From Lachnospiraceae bacterium UBA4338 (GTDB taxonomy: Bacteria; Bacillota; Clostridia; Lachnospirales; Lachnospiraceae), in the NCBI GenBank assembly GCA_002393735.1, contig DGTK01000015.1:189232-253231 (forward strand): a DNA stretch of 64,000 nt. Reading direction: 5' to 3'. Under the pieces are notes generated by a model. That model was not told the origin of the DNA. It did no database searches and worked only from the letters and a program-made list of their open reading frames with translations. Shown here in pieces: positions 8,305 to 16,348 of this stretch. The stretch's first letter is position 1, and each line of letters starts with the position of its first letter. The position numbers were made by a program, and so were the translations under genes.

Positions 8305-9975
8305 ATGAAAAAGTTATCATTTAAAAATGCATTAATGCTCTTCGCAATTCTTCCGGTAATTGTTGCTGTTTTTTCTCTGGCATTTCTTAGTATGTTTTAC
8401 ATGAAAACCAGTTTGGAAAAGAGAGTAAAGCAGACCTTGAGAGTGGCGGCAGTGGATCTGGCAGAGTATTATGAATATGACCTTATTAACGAGAATGATC
8501 TTACGGATGGCTGGGTGACATATGATTCGGAATTTTTGGATCACCTTAAAAAGGCAGATATTGATTTGACATTATTTAAGGGAGATACAAGATTTTGCAC
8601 ATCTATTTTGGATGAGACAGGGTCGAGAATTGAAGGAACCAAGGCATCCGATGAAGTGATTGAAGCGGTAATAAACGGTGATGAGGACTTCTATTCCGAT
8701 GATGTGGTTATTAACGGGGTTGATTACTATGTTTATTATGTACCTCTTCACGGATCAGACGGCAGGGTTGTGGGTATGGCCTTCGCAGGGGCAACATGCT
8801 CACAGGTTAACAAGTCCCTCAACAATATGATGATAGTCATCATGAGTATCTCGGTTATCCTGATTATATTTGTGAATATTATCAGTTTCTTTATTGCTTC
8901 CAAGATTGCCAAGCCAATCAAGCTTAGCAGTAATGCTCTTGCCAAAATTGCCAACGGTAATCTTTCGGTGGAGACCAAAATTCATTCCGGATTAAAGGAA
9001 ACCGGTGATCTGGTTATGAGCCTTAATGTTCTTAAGAATAAACTTAATGACATAATCGGCAACATCAGGGAAGTCAGCGTACAGTTAAATGAAGATTCCA
9101 ATAATGTTAACTCTCTTTCGGTATCTTCAGCAGAGAGTTCAAATCAGATTTCATCTGCAATGGAAGACTTAGCCAATGCGGCAACCCACATGACTCAGAA
9201 TGTGGAAGATATCAATATGCAGGTTACTCATATGAATAATACCATTGACGTATTGTCTGACAGTTCCAATACACTGGCTGTATCATCAGATAATATTCAG
9301 AAAGCCAATGGTGATGCGGCTGAATATATTAACAGGGTTTCCAAATCTTCAGAACAGAGTGTTGAAGCAGTTAATGATATTACCAGGCAGATTACAGAAA
9401 CCAACGCATCCATTGCCAAGATTAAGGATGCCGTTGAAATTATTACATCAATTGCCAACCAGACCAATCTTCTTTCACTTAATGCTTCAATTGAGGCGGC
9501 AAGAGCAGGAGAAGCGGGCAAGGGTTTTGCAGTTGTTGCTGCTGAGATTGGTAACCTGTCAGCACAGTCCAACAGTTCTGCCACAGAGATTAAGAATACT
9601 GTGGAAGAGATTGTTGAGAAGTCTGAACAGTCTGTTGTTCTTTCCAAGAGAGTATCAAGCCTTATTGAAGAAGAACAGAAATATATCAGTGATACATTAA
9701 ATAAGTTTAATATTCTTAATAATGAAATCAGTGATTCCTTAGAGAAGATTAATCTTGTTTCCGAGAATACCAAGGCTCTTGAAGAGATTAAAGAGAATAT
9801 TACAAAAGCAGTTCAGGAACTCAGCGCCATCTCTGAAGAGAATGCTGCATCCAATGAGGAAGTAAGCGCATCAGTTACTGGCATTGCAGATTCCATTGAA
9901 CAGATTAAGGACAGCTCTGATGTAACGAAGAGTAATGCCAATAACTTGGTTGATGTAATCGGTTATTTTAAATAA
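8305..9975 (+). CDS. Transmembrane methyl-accepting chemotaxis protein
   Basis: 556 residues. One membrane helix at about 10-30 and a second at about 173-195 enclose an extracellular single-Cache-like domain (YYVYYVPLHGSDGRVVGMAFAG near its end). A HAMP segment follows (ASKIAKPIKLSSNALAKIA), and then the long signalling coiled coil with hairpin tip (IANQTNLLSLNASIEAARAG, GKGFAVVAAEIGNLS). It reports an external ligand to the chemotaxis kinase. It is the third gene of an operon with FIST and a soluble receptor. Confidence 0.95.
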   Translation: MKKLSFKNALMLFAILPVIVAVFSLAFLSMFYMKTSLEKRVKQTLRVAAVDLAEYYEYDLINENDLTDGWVTYDSEFLDHLKKADIDLTLFKGDTRFCTSILDETGSRIEGTKASDEVIEAVINGDEDFYSDDVVINGVDYYVYYVPLHGSDGRVVGMAFAGATCSQVNKSLNNMMIVIMSISVILIIFVNIISFFIASKIAKPIKLSSNALAKIANGNLSVETKIHSGLKETGDLVMSLNVLKNKLNDIIGNIREVSVQLNEDSNNVNSLSVSSAESSNQISSAMEDLANAATHMTQNVEDINMQVTHMNNTIDVLSDSSNTLAVSSDNIQKANGDAAEYINRVSKSSEQSVEAVNDITRQITETNASIAKIKDAVEIITSIANQTNLLSLNASIEAARAGEAGKGFAVVAAEIGNLSAQSNSSATEIKNTVEEIVEKSEQSVVLSKRVSSLIEEEQKYISDTLNKFNILNNEISDSLEKINLVSENTKALEEIKENITKAVQELSAISEENAASNEEVSASVTGIADSIEQIKDSSDVTKSNANNLVDVIGYFK

Positions 9976-10000
9976 CAGGAAAGAAATAATAAAAGACAGG

Positions 10001-10027
10001 GAGGCACCTTAAATAAAGGTGCCTTCT
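10001..10027 (+). terminator. Terminator of FIST/chemoreceptor operon
   Basis: AGGCACCTT (10002-10010) pairs with AAGGTGCCT (10016-10024) across a five-base loop. The tail is only moderately T-rich. Confidence 0.7.
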
Positions 10028-10044
10028 TAACTTATGGGATATGT

Positions 10045-10635
10045 ATGAAAGATAAGAAGACTTATTATGTTGAAGGTATAGAGGTTGACATAATTCCTTG
10101 CAAGCGTAAAAGTTACGGCTTAAGAATCTCGGAAGATCTGAAAGTGTCTGTCAGATTTCCTTATTACAGGTCTTATGCTTCTGCCTGTAAATTCGCAGAT
10201 GAGCAAAAAGAATGGATAGTAAAACACTATGAGAAGATGATGCTTAAGGCGAAGGAATATGAAGAGAATAAAGAAGAACCCTATACTGATGAAGACATTA
10301 AATGGATGACAGGGGAGGCTAAAAAGATAATCCCTAAGCTTGTAGAAAGGTATGCTTCGTTAATGGGAGTTACCTTTGGAAGAATAACCATAAGGCATCA
10401 AAAGAGCCGCTGGGGCAGTTGTTCAGCAAAGGGAAATCTTAACTTTAACTGCCTTCTTATGCTGACGCCTCCTGAGTGCGTTGAGTATGTGGTAGTGCAT
10501 GAACTGTGCCACAGAAAATATATGAACCATTCCAGGGCTTTCTGGGCAGAGGTGGCAAAATACCAGCCAGATTACAGAAAGAATGAAGAATGGCTCAAAA
10601 CTAAAGGCAAATATATAATTGATGCTCTTGAATAG
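10045..10635 (+). CDS. YgjP/SprT-like zinc metallopeptidase (DUF45, M48-related)
   Basis: 196 residues with the family core WGSCSAKGNLNFN, then VVHELCHRKYMNHSRAFW (HExxH-type zinc site HELCH, downstream conserved NHSxxFW) at about residues 150-175. Members are predicted metal-dependent hydrolases and some have been linked to UTP hydrolysis, but the substrate here is unknown. It is cytosolic. The next gene is convergent and their stops are almost adjacent. Confidence 0.9.
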   Translation: MKDKKTYYVEGIEVDIIPCKRKSYGLRISEDLKVSVRFPYYRSYASACKFADEQKEWIVKHYEKMMLKAKEYEENKEEPYTDEDIKWMTGEAKKIIPKLVERYASLMGVTFGRITIRHQKSRWGSCSAKGNLNFNCLLMLTPPECVEYVVVHELCHRKYMNHSRAFWAEVAKYQPDYRKNEEWLKTKGKYIIDALE

Positions 10636-10636
10636 C

Positions 10637-11353
10637 TTACTGCCAGCCTCCGTCCATGGTAATAACCTGACCTGTAAGATAGGAAGGTGAAGAAATGATA
10701 TGGTATGTAAGTTCGGCTACTTCCATAGTAGTGCCGGCTCTTCCCATAGGGATTTCTTCATATAGATTATTTAACTCATCTTTGGAAAGATGGTTATTCA
10801 TCTTTGTATCGATTAAACCAGGGGCTATGGCATTAACGCTGATGCCTGACGGGGCCACTTCTTTGGCCAGTGCTTTTACAAAGCCGTTTAAGCCTGCTTT
10901 GGAGGCAGAATAGGCAACTTCCATGGAAGCCCCTGTATTGCCCCATACGGATGAAATAAAGAGCATGCGGCCATTACCCTTGGCTATCATCTTAGGAAGA
11001 AAGGCTTTGCTTAAGTTAAAACAGGAAGTTAAATTGACAGATATTATCCTGTTCCATTCATCAGGAGTCATATCCTGAATAAGACCTATGTGGGATATGC
11101 CTGCTGCATGAACAATAATATCTATGTCCAAATTAGCCAGCCTTTCAGATACTGCCTGATAATCAGAAAGGTCACACTTAATGACGGTATACTGGCAGGT
11201 TGGGACTTCAGCTGAAATTCTGAAGATAAGATCAGTTGCGGCTGCCGAATTACTGAAACACGTAAGAATTAAATTATAGCCTTCCCTGGCCAGTTTAAGG
11301 GCTATGGCTTTTCCTATGTCTCCGCTTGCTCCAGTTAATAAAACCCAACTCAT
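10637..11353 (-). CDS. Short-chain dehydrogenase/reductase, FabG-like
   Basis: 238 residues. The cofactor motif TGASGDIGKAIA lies at the N-terminus, the middle has VHAAGISHIG, the catalytic tyrosine motif is YSASKAG, and the end carries GQVITMDGGW as in 3-oxoacyl-ACP reductases. It is likely an NADPH-dependent oxidoreductase. There is no fatty-acid synthesis cluster nearby, so FabG function is not assured. It is transcribed away from trxB, and the shared upstream region contains an 18-bp perfect palindrome. Confidence 0.9.
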   Translation of the reverse strand: MSWVLLTGASGDIGKAIALKLAREGYNLILTCFSNSAAATDLIFRISAEVPTCQYTVIKCDLSDYQAVSERLANLDIDIIVHAAGISHIGLIQDMTPDEWNRIISVNLTSCFNLSKAFLPKMIAKGNGRMLFISSVWGNTGASMEVAYSASKAGLNGFVKALAKEVAPSGISVNAIAPGLIDTKMNNHLSKDELNNLYEEIPMGRAGTTMEVAELTYHIISSPSYLTGQVITMDGGWQ

Positions 11354-11370
11354 ATTCTACCTCACTTCTG

Positions 11371-11399
11371 TTGACCTTAAATGTCTTAATTGTTATGAT
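11371..11399 (+). promoter_or_regulatory. Promoter of trxB
   Basis: TTGACC at 11371-11376 and TATGAT at 11394-11399, spacer 17 bases. The expected start of transcription is near 11406, just before the 18-bp palindrome. Confidence 0.65.
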
Positions 11400-11409
11400 G
11401 TAATAGTGC

Positions 11410-11427
11410 GTGAATGAATTCATTCAC
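11410..11427. promoter_or_regulatory. 18-bp perfect palindrome, probable operator shared by SDR and trxB
   Basis: GTGAATGAATTCATTCAC is perfectly self-complementary. It lies directly downstream of the trxB -10 element and also directly downstream of a possible leftward promoter (TTGCCA 11465-11460, TATAAT 11441-11436). The half site TGAATGA resembles that of some TetR-family operators, so a dimeric repressor is likely. No regulator gene lies beside it. Confidence 0.65.
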
Positions 11428-11497
11428 CAAGTATTATTATAGAATATTATACGAAAATATGGCAAGAATTTTAGCTTTTTGAAAGGAGTTATATATT

Positions 11498-12406
11498 ATG
11501 AAGGATTTGGTTATTATTGGAGCAGGACCTGCCGGTCTTTCAGCGGGAATCTATGCTCAAAGAGCAGGACTTGACGCAATACTCTTGGAGAAAGAATATA
11601 TTGCAGGAGGTCAGGTCGTAAATACATATGAAGTTGCCAATTATCCGGGACTTAACGGAATATCGGGCGCTGATCTTTCAGAGAAATTTGAAGAGCATTT
11701 CAAGGCGCTTGGCGGCGTAAGTGTTACGGACGAAGTTGTTTCAATAGAAGAAAATGACGGTAATTACAAGGTAGTCTGTGAGAATGAAACCTATGATACA
11801 AAGGGCGTAATCTTAGCGCTTGGTGCAACACATGCTCATCTTGGATGCAAGGGAGAGGAAGAATTCGCCGGAATGGGCGTATCTTACTGTGCAACCTGCG
11901 ACGGTGCTTTTTTCAGAGGCAAGGATGTTGCAGTAGTAGGTGGCGGTGATGTGGCCGTGGAGGATGCGATTTTCTTAGCGAGAATCTGCCGTAAGGTTTA
12001 TATCATTCACAGAAGGGATGAGTTCAGGGCAGTAGCTTCACTTGTTAATGAACTTAAGTCCTACGAGAATGTCGAATTTGTATATGACAGCGTGGTTACG
12101 GAAATTCAGGGTGATAACAAGGTAAGTGCTGTGGCTGTTAATAATAAGAAGACAGGCGAGAATAAGACAATTGAAGTAAGCGGCGTCTTCATTGCAGTTG
12201 GTATTATTCCTACATCAGATAAGTTCCAGGCCTTCGTTGAGACAGATGAGAAGGGTTATATTGTGGCAGGAGAGGACTGCAGAACAAGTAAGGAAAGAAT
12301 CTATGCCTGCGGTGATGTAAGAGGAAAGCAGCTTAGACAGATCATTACGGCAGCAGCTGATGGTGCCAATGCCATAACAAGTTTCAGTGCAGATATAAAT
12401 AAGTAA
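11498..12406 (+). CDS. trxB: Thioredoxin-disulfide reductase
   Basis: 302 residues. The FAD-binding motif VIIGAGPAGLSAGIYAQRAG is at the N-terminus, the redox-active pair in SYCATCDGAFF (CxxC) is at about residue 130, the NADPH motif VVGGGDVAVEDA follows, and the C-terminal FAD contact is YACGDVRGK. It reduces thioredoxin with NADPH in the cytosol. The start follows AAAGGAGTT. The gene is divergent from the SDR gene and ends in a large hairpin. Confidence 0.95.
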   Translation: MKDLVIIGAGPAGLSAGIYAQRAGLDAILLEKEYIAGGQVVNTYEVANYPGLNGISGADLSEKFEEHFKALGGVSVTDEVVSIEENDGNYKVVCENETYDTKGVILALGATHAHLGCKGEEEFAGMGVSYCATCDGAFFRGKDVAVVGGGDVAVEDAIFLARICRKVYIIHRRDEFRAVASLVNELKSYENVEFVYDSVVTEIQGDNKVSAVAVNNKKTGENKTIEVSGVFIAVGIIPTSDKFQAFVETDEKGYIVAGEDCRTSKERIYACGDVRGKQLRQIITAAADGANAITSFSADINK

Positions 12407-12420
12407 GAGTAGTGCAAAAT

Positions 12421-12488
12421 AAAGCCCGAAGAGATTTGTGGATATGTTAATTTTTTAACATATTATGTAAATCTTTTTGGGCTTTTTA
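12421..12488 (+). terminator. Long composite terminator after trxB
   Basis: The outer stem AAAGCCC/GGGCTTT encloses GATTT/AAATC and an inner ATATGTTAA/TTAACATAT stem. The outer right arm is preceded by T5 and followed by T5. Confidence 0.75.
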
Positions 12489-12501
12489 TGTGAACTAAGT
12501 G

Positions 12502-12530
12502 TTGACAAAATGTGCATAAAATGATATTCT
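12502..12530 (+). promoter_or_regulatory. Promoter of the SH3-NlpC/P60 gene
   Basis: TTGACA at 12502-12507 and TATTCT at 12525-12530, spacer 17 bases. It leaves an untranslated leader of about 155 bases. Confidence 0.75.
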
Positions 12531-12555
12531 AAACAGGAAATGTAACAAAATCGTA

Positions 12556-12654
12556 ACATTTTACAGAGAAACTAAATAGCGCTAAATGCTGTAGTTAAAA
12601 GGAGTTAACGGGGTATGGTGGTTTGGCATTTAGGGTTTAGCGGACGTAAAATGT
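12556..12654 (+). promoter_or_regulatory. Structured 5' leader RNA, possible riboswitch-like element
   Basis: Three nested pairings are visible: ACATTTTAC (12556-12564) with GTAAAATGT (12646-12654); CGCTAAA (12580-12586) with TTTAGCG (12636-12642); and a small hairpin GTTAA (12594-12598) with TTAAC (12605-12609). A G-rich stretch (12610-12635) lies inside. The fold sits between promoter and start codon of a cell-wall hydrolase. The position recalls cyclic-di-AMP (ydaO) riboswitches, which often precede such genes, but I do not recognise the ydaO consensus. Confidence 0.45.
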
Positions 12655-12691
12655 AAAAATTGTGTTTGAAGGTATTTTGGAAAATTTTATT

Positions 12692-14314
12692 ATGAGACGT
12701 ACTAAATTATTAACAGGTTGTGCTTTAATAGCAGTAGCAGCGTTAATCGTTAGTTTAAATTTGAATTCAATGGAAGTTAAGGCTGGTTCCTTAGGTAAGA
12801 TGATGCCGGCAGCAGGTGCAGCAGTTGTACTTGGCGAAGGCGGTTCTTATGACGTAGTTGAGGCAGAGATTGCTGAAGAAGCTAAAGAATATAAGCTTAG
12901 CGTGGGAGCAGAAGTAACTACCAATCTTGAGAATATCATTGTTGATTCAACAGTTATCAGTTCAACTAATTTACCGGCTACCGTAGTTGGTGATGCAACA
13001 AGCCAGGTAGCAACTGCAGTATCAGCTGAGGTATCCACTCCTGTAGAGGATACGCAGGCTGCAAGTACTGTTCCTGAAGGAAGCGCAGTTTTAACTGAGG
13101 CTCCTGTTCAGGCTGCTGAAACAGTTCCGGCTGCACAGGAAACAGTTCCGGCGGGGATTTATACAGCTCCATTGGTTGGAACTGGGGCACCAGCTTCAGC
13201 GGACGTTGCAAGCGTTGTTGAATCAGGAATTACAGCAGACAGCGTATCAGTATTAAATGATGCAGCAAGCCAGGTTGAAGAGCCAACATCATTAGTTCTT
13301 TCAGCAGGAAGCGCAGCAGATACAGATGTGGTTGTTGAGCAAAAAGAAGTTGCCCAGACAACAGCTGAGGAAGAAGAAGACATCACCAATTATTTCACAA
13401 ACCTTGTTATCGCTCAGGTTAACAACTATGTTAATGTAAGAGCAGAGAACAATACAGAGAGTGAAGTTGTTGGTAAGTTATATGATAAGTCAGTAGGCGA
13501 CCTTCTTGAAGAGAAGGACGGCTGGTATAAGATTACATCCGGTAATGTTACAGGTTATGTTAGTGCAGATTACTGTGTTACCGGTGAAGAAGCTGCAGCG
13601 ATGGTTGATGAAGTAGGAACCAGAATTGCTACAGTTAATACAACAACACTTAAGGTTCGTCAGGATCCTTCAACAGATTCTCCGGTACTTGGTCTTGTAC
13701 CAATTGCAGAAGAACTTGTTGTTACCGAAGAGTTAGATGGATGGGTTAAGGTTTCCATCGAAGAAGGTGACGGATATGTTTCTGATGAATATGTTGATTT
13801 AAGAACAGATTTCGTACATGCTGAATCAAAAGAAGAAGAGGAAGCAAGACTTGCAGCTGAAGAGGCAGCAAGACAGGCAGCTCGTAAGGCAGCAGCCGCT
13901 GCAGCCGCAGCCAAGAAGCCAAGTTCTTCAGGTTCAGGTTCAACTACATATGCAGTATCTGGCGGAAGCGAAATGGGACAGCAGGTTGCTGAATATGCTC
14001 TTCAGTTCGTTGGTAACCCATATGTATATGGCGGATCAAGCTTAACAAATGGTACAGACTGCTCAGGTTTCGTAATGAGTGTATATGCTAACTTCGGTGT
14101 AAGCTTACCTCACTCATCAACATCTGACAGATCACAGGGTGCAGCAGTCGATGGACTTGCTAATGCACAGCCTGGTGACATCGTATGTTACTCAGGTCAC
14201 GTAGCACTCTACATTGGTAACAACCAGATAGTACATGCTTCTACAAGCAAGACAGGTATCATCGTATCACAGGCTGATTACAAGTCAGTACTTGCAGTAA
14301 GAAGAATCTTCTAA
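12692..14314 (+). CDS. Secreted SH3b-SH3b-NlpC/P60 peptidoglycan hydrolase
   Basis: 540 residues. A signal peptide (about 1-31) is followed by a long Ala/Val/Thr/Glu-rich region to about 230, two bacterial SH3 domains (NNYVNVRAENNTESEVVG and LKVRQDPSTDSPVLG cores), an Ala-rich linker, and a C-terminal NlpC/P60 domain. The catalytic cysteine is in NGTDCSGFVMSVY and the histidine in YSGHVALYIG. It probably cuts gamma-D-Glu-diamino-acid links in stem peptides outside the cell. I chose ATG 12692 because it begins the signal peptide; an in-frame GTG at 12662 has no ribosome site. Confidence 0.93.
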   Translation: MRRTKLLTGCALIAVAALIVSLNLNSMEVKAGSLGKMMPAAGAAVVLGEGGSYDVVEAEIAEEAKEYKLSVGAEVTTNLENIIVDSTVISSTNLPATVVGDATSQVATAVSAEVSTPVEDTQAASTVPEGSAVLTEAPVQAAETVPAAQETVPAGIYTAPLVGTGAPASADVASVVESGITADSVSVLNDAASQVEEPTSLVLSAGSAADTDVVVEQKEVAQTTAEEEEDITNYFTNLVIAQVNNYVNVRAENNTESEVVGKLYDKSVGDLLEEKDGWYKITSGNVTGYVSADYCVTGEEAAAMVDEVGTRIATVNTTTLKVRQDPSTDSPVLGLVPIAEELVVTEELDGWVKVSIEEGDGYVSDEYVDLRTDFVHAESKEEEEARLAAEEAARQAARKAAAAAAAAKKPSSSGSGSTTYAVSGGSEMGQQVAEYALQFVGNPYVYGGSSLTNGTDCSGFVMSVYANFGVSLPHSSTSDRSQGAAVDGLANAQPGDIVCYSGHVALYIGNNQIVHASTSKTGIIVSQADYKSVLAVRRIF

Positions 14315-14344
14315 TCAGATTAAAAATCTATATTTACAAATGTG

Positions 14345-14370
14345 CCCCGGGAGATAATCCCGGGGTTTTT
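14345..14370 (+). terminator. Terminator after NlpC/P60 gene
   Basis: CCCCGGGA (14345-14352) pairs with TCCCGGGG (14358-14365) across GATAA, followed by T5. Confidence 0.92.
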
Positions 14371-14675
14371 GAGTATAGCCGCGCACAATGTCAGGTAAGA
14401 GGTTGCTATAGGAAAAGTGTATAACCTGGCATCATAATTTAAAATAATGACAAATTATGTATACTTATCCACCAAGTTATGCACATTATAACCATATTTT
14501 GACCAATATGGTTATTATTTATGACAACAAAGGGACGATATGTGTCCCTTTTTTTGTGGACATTAAATTGATAATTTGGTAGAGTTAAGAAGATAGAAAG
14601 GCGAAGGGCTTGTAATTGTAAAATCAGCCGCGGTACGCTTAAAGCGTATTGAGCCATGGATAAGGAGATGAAAAA
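14371..14675 (+). other. 305-base intergenic region with two hairpins, no gene recognised
   Basis: It contains an inverted repeat AACCATATT...AATATGGTT near 14490-14513 and a terminator-like hairpin AAGGGAC (14530-14536)/GTCCCTT (14544-14550) followed by a T-run. No coding frame here has a credible ribosome site. The second hairpin ends no known gene, so a short untranslated RNA is possible, but I see no convincing promoter for it. Confidence 0.4.
14530..14556 (+). terminator. Orphan terminator-like hairpin
   Basis: Seven-base-pair stem AAGGGAC/GTCCCTT with a seven-base loop and seven T. No annotated gene ends here. Confidence 0.6.
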
Positions 14676-14924
14676 ATGAAACATATTGATTTTAAGCCAC
14701 AGGGTGTTTGCTCAATGAAGATTGAATTTGACGTAGATGATGAAAACAAACTTCACAACGTTGCTTTTATGGGCGGGTGTAATGGTAATTTAAAGGCTAT
14801 TGGCAGACTTGTTGAAGGAAAGGATGCTTCTGAAATAGCAGAAATTCTTAAAGGCAATCAGTGCGGATTTAAGGGCACATCATGTGCAGACCAGTTTGCG
14901 AAAGCGATTATGGAGAATGTTTAA
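14676..14924 (+). CDS. TSCPD-domain protein (TIGR03905 type)
   Basis: 82 residues matching the small TSCPD family: KPQGVCS near the N-terminus, GGCNGNLKAIGRLVEG in the middle, and CGFKGTSCADQFA at the C-terminus. The domain also occurs at the end of some ribonucleotide reductases, so a nucleotide-metabolism role is suggested but unproven. Its stop overlaps the next start (TAATG). Confidence 0.88.
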   Translation: MKHIDFKPQGVCSMKIEFDVDDENKLHNVAFMGGCNGNLKAIGRLVEGKDASEIAEILKGNQCGFKGTSCADQFAKAIMENV

Positions 14925-15610
14925 TGGCAGCAGAAGCAAATACGGAAAAAGTAAAAAAAACCAAGAAGAAATGGTGGATACCGGTTTTAATTATATATCT
15001 GGTTCTCGTTAATCTGGTACTGGTTATCTCACTTGGGCTTAATATATATCTGGCTGCGCCTAAGTTTAAGGCAAAGATAGAGGAGATTAAGGCTGAAAAA
15101 GAGGCCGAAGCAGAACTTGAGGCTGCTCAAAGCGGAGAGGTATACGATTATACTATAGCTGGTGAAATAATCGGCAAAAGTTCATCAGATGCAGGAGAAT
15201 GGCTGGCTAAATATTATGGCTCATATACAATTACTCAGGAGACGCCGGATTACAGCCCTGAATACTGGACGGTAAAGTTTGATGAAAGGCAGCCATCCAT
15301 AGAAGTAGAAGGCTGCATTATGCCGGTTGATTATATAACCATAGATTTGGATTACGATGGAAACATAAGAAATGTAGGCTTTGAAACCTATGCCCAGAAT
15401 GAAGATGCATTCGTGAAATACAGAAAGTCCTTCGTGAAGAAACTGGGTGATCCGGACTACTCAAGTTATACGAATGATGAGTATATGTTATTTGATTACT
15501 GTACCTGGGAACGCTTTGATGGCACATATACTTTGTTTATCTCAAGACTGGTTAATGCACGGGAAGCGCATATGGGATTTAGCATATGTAGTGATGCTGG
15601 CGGATTTTAG
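14924..15610 (+). CDS. Single-pass membrane protein of unknown function
   Basis: 228 residues. A lysine-rich N-terminus (KVKKTKKKWW) precedes one hydrophobic helix at about 23-46, then a Glu/Lys/Ala-rich coiled-coil stretch and an acidic, aromatic-rich extracellular domain. I recognise no family. ATG 14924 overlaps the previous stop and has GGAG eight bases upstream; an upstream in-frame ATG at 14882 lies inside the previous gene and lacks a ribosome site. Confidence 0.8.
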   Translation: MAAEANTEKVKKTKKKWWIPVLIIYLVLVNLVLVISLGLNIYLAAPKFKAKIEEIKAEKEAEAELEAAQSGEVYDYTIAGEIIGKSSSDAGEWLAKYYGSYTITQETPDYSPEYWTVKFDERQPSIEVEGCIMPVDYITIDLDYDGNIRNVGFETYAQNEDAFVKYRKSFVKKLGDPDYSSYTNDEYMLFDYCTWERFDGTYTLFISRLVNAREAHMGFSICSDAGGF

Positions 15611-15643
15611 GTAAAATTAATGATGGTTTACATAACGCAAAAG

Positions 15644-15672
15644 CCCCGAAATGGCGTATTTTCGGGGTTTTT
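15644..15672 (+). terminator. Terminator after the TSCPD operon
   Basis: CCCCGAAA (15644-15651) pairs with TTTCGGGG (15660-15667), followed by six T. Confidence 0.9.
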
Positions 15673-15699
15673 TACGTATTAAAATCATATGAGTTTTTA

Positions 15700-15729
15700 T
15701 TGTTAAATGGTGCCGAAATATGATATAAT
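15700..15729 (+). promoter_or_regulatory. Promoter of hpf
   Basis: TTGTTA at 15700-15705 and a perfect TATAAT at 15724-15729, spacer 18 bases. Confidence 0.6.
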
Positions 15730-15763
15730 TGATTCGTAGTAAAAACCTGAGGGGGTGATAGTT

Positions 15764-16291
15764 ATGGAATTTATTATCGTAGGCAAGAATATTGATGTTA
15801 CACCAGGTCTTAGGGGAGCAGTTGAAGACAAGCTTTCCAAGTTGGACAAGTATTTTTCCGATGATACCAAGATTCACGTTACTTTGAGCGTAGAGAAGGA
15901 GAGACAGAAAATCGAAGTAACAATTCCTGTTAAGGGCAATATAATTCGTTCTGAGCAGGTAAGCAACGATATGTACGTATCTATCGATCTTGTTGAAGAG
16001 ATTATTGAGCGTCAGCTTAAGAAGTATAAAAACAAGATTATTGAGCGTAAGCAGAATGCTGACTCTTTCAAGCAGGATTATATTGATAAAGAGTTCGCTG
16101 ATGAAGATGAAATCAAGATTATCCGTAACAAGACATTTGATGTTAAGCCAATGTATCCGGAAGATGCATGCGTTCAGATGGAATTGTTGGGACATGATTT
16201 CTTCGCTTTCAACAATGCAGAGAATAATAAAATCTGTGTTGTATACAAGAGAAAAGGTAATACATATGGACTTATAGAGCCAGAAGCTTAA
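15764..16291 (+). CDS. hpf: Ribosome hibernation-promoting factor, long form
   Basis: 175 residues. The N-terminal S30AE/RaiA-like domain (IIVGKNIDVTPGLRGAVEDK) is joined to the C-terminal dimerisation domain of long HPF (KPMYPEDACVQMELLGHDFF, then NTYGLIEP). It dimerises 70S ribosomes into inactive 100S particles in stationary phase. GAGGGGGTG lies just before ATG 15764, and an in-frame GTG at 15755 falls inside that ribosome site, so I use 15764. Confidence 0.94.
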   Translation: MEFIIVGKNIDVTPGLRGAVEDKLSKLDKYFSDDTKIHVTLSVEKERQKIEVTIPVKGNIIRSEQVSNDMYVSIDLVEEIIERQLKKYKNKIIERKQNADSFKQDYIDKEFADEDEIKIIRNKTFDVKPMYPEDACVQMELLGHDFFAFNNAENNKICVVYKRKGNTYGLIEPEA

Positions 16292-16348
16292 GGGGATTAA
16301 GGACATATTATTATAATAGGCAGATGTCAAAAGGAGGAAAATCGAAAA

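Noticed and set aside
9297..9773. Leftward frame of 158 codons inside the transmembrane chemoreceptor gene
   Set aside because: It is a shadow of the repetitive coiled-coil coding sequence on the other strand.
12556..12654. Assignment of the NlpC/P60 leader as a ydaO cyclic-di-AMP riboswitch
   Set aside because: The conserved pseudo-twofold G-rich and GGGGUGAA-like blocks are not clearly present; I report it only as a structured leader.
14439..14684. Leftward frame of 81 codons in the gap after the NlpC/P60 gene
   Set aside because: No ribosome site, it overlaps the hairpins and the start of the TSCPD gene, and the predicted protein resembles no family.
15617..16330. A long leftward open frame (237 codons) opposite hpf
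   Set aside because: It lies entirely antisense to the well-supported HPF gene and its upstream region, has no ribosome site, and its composition reflects the codon use of hpf on the other strand.
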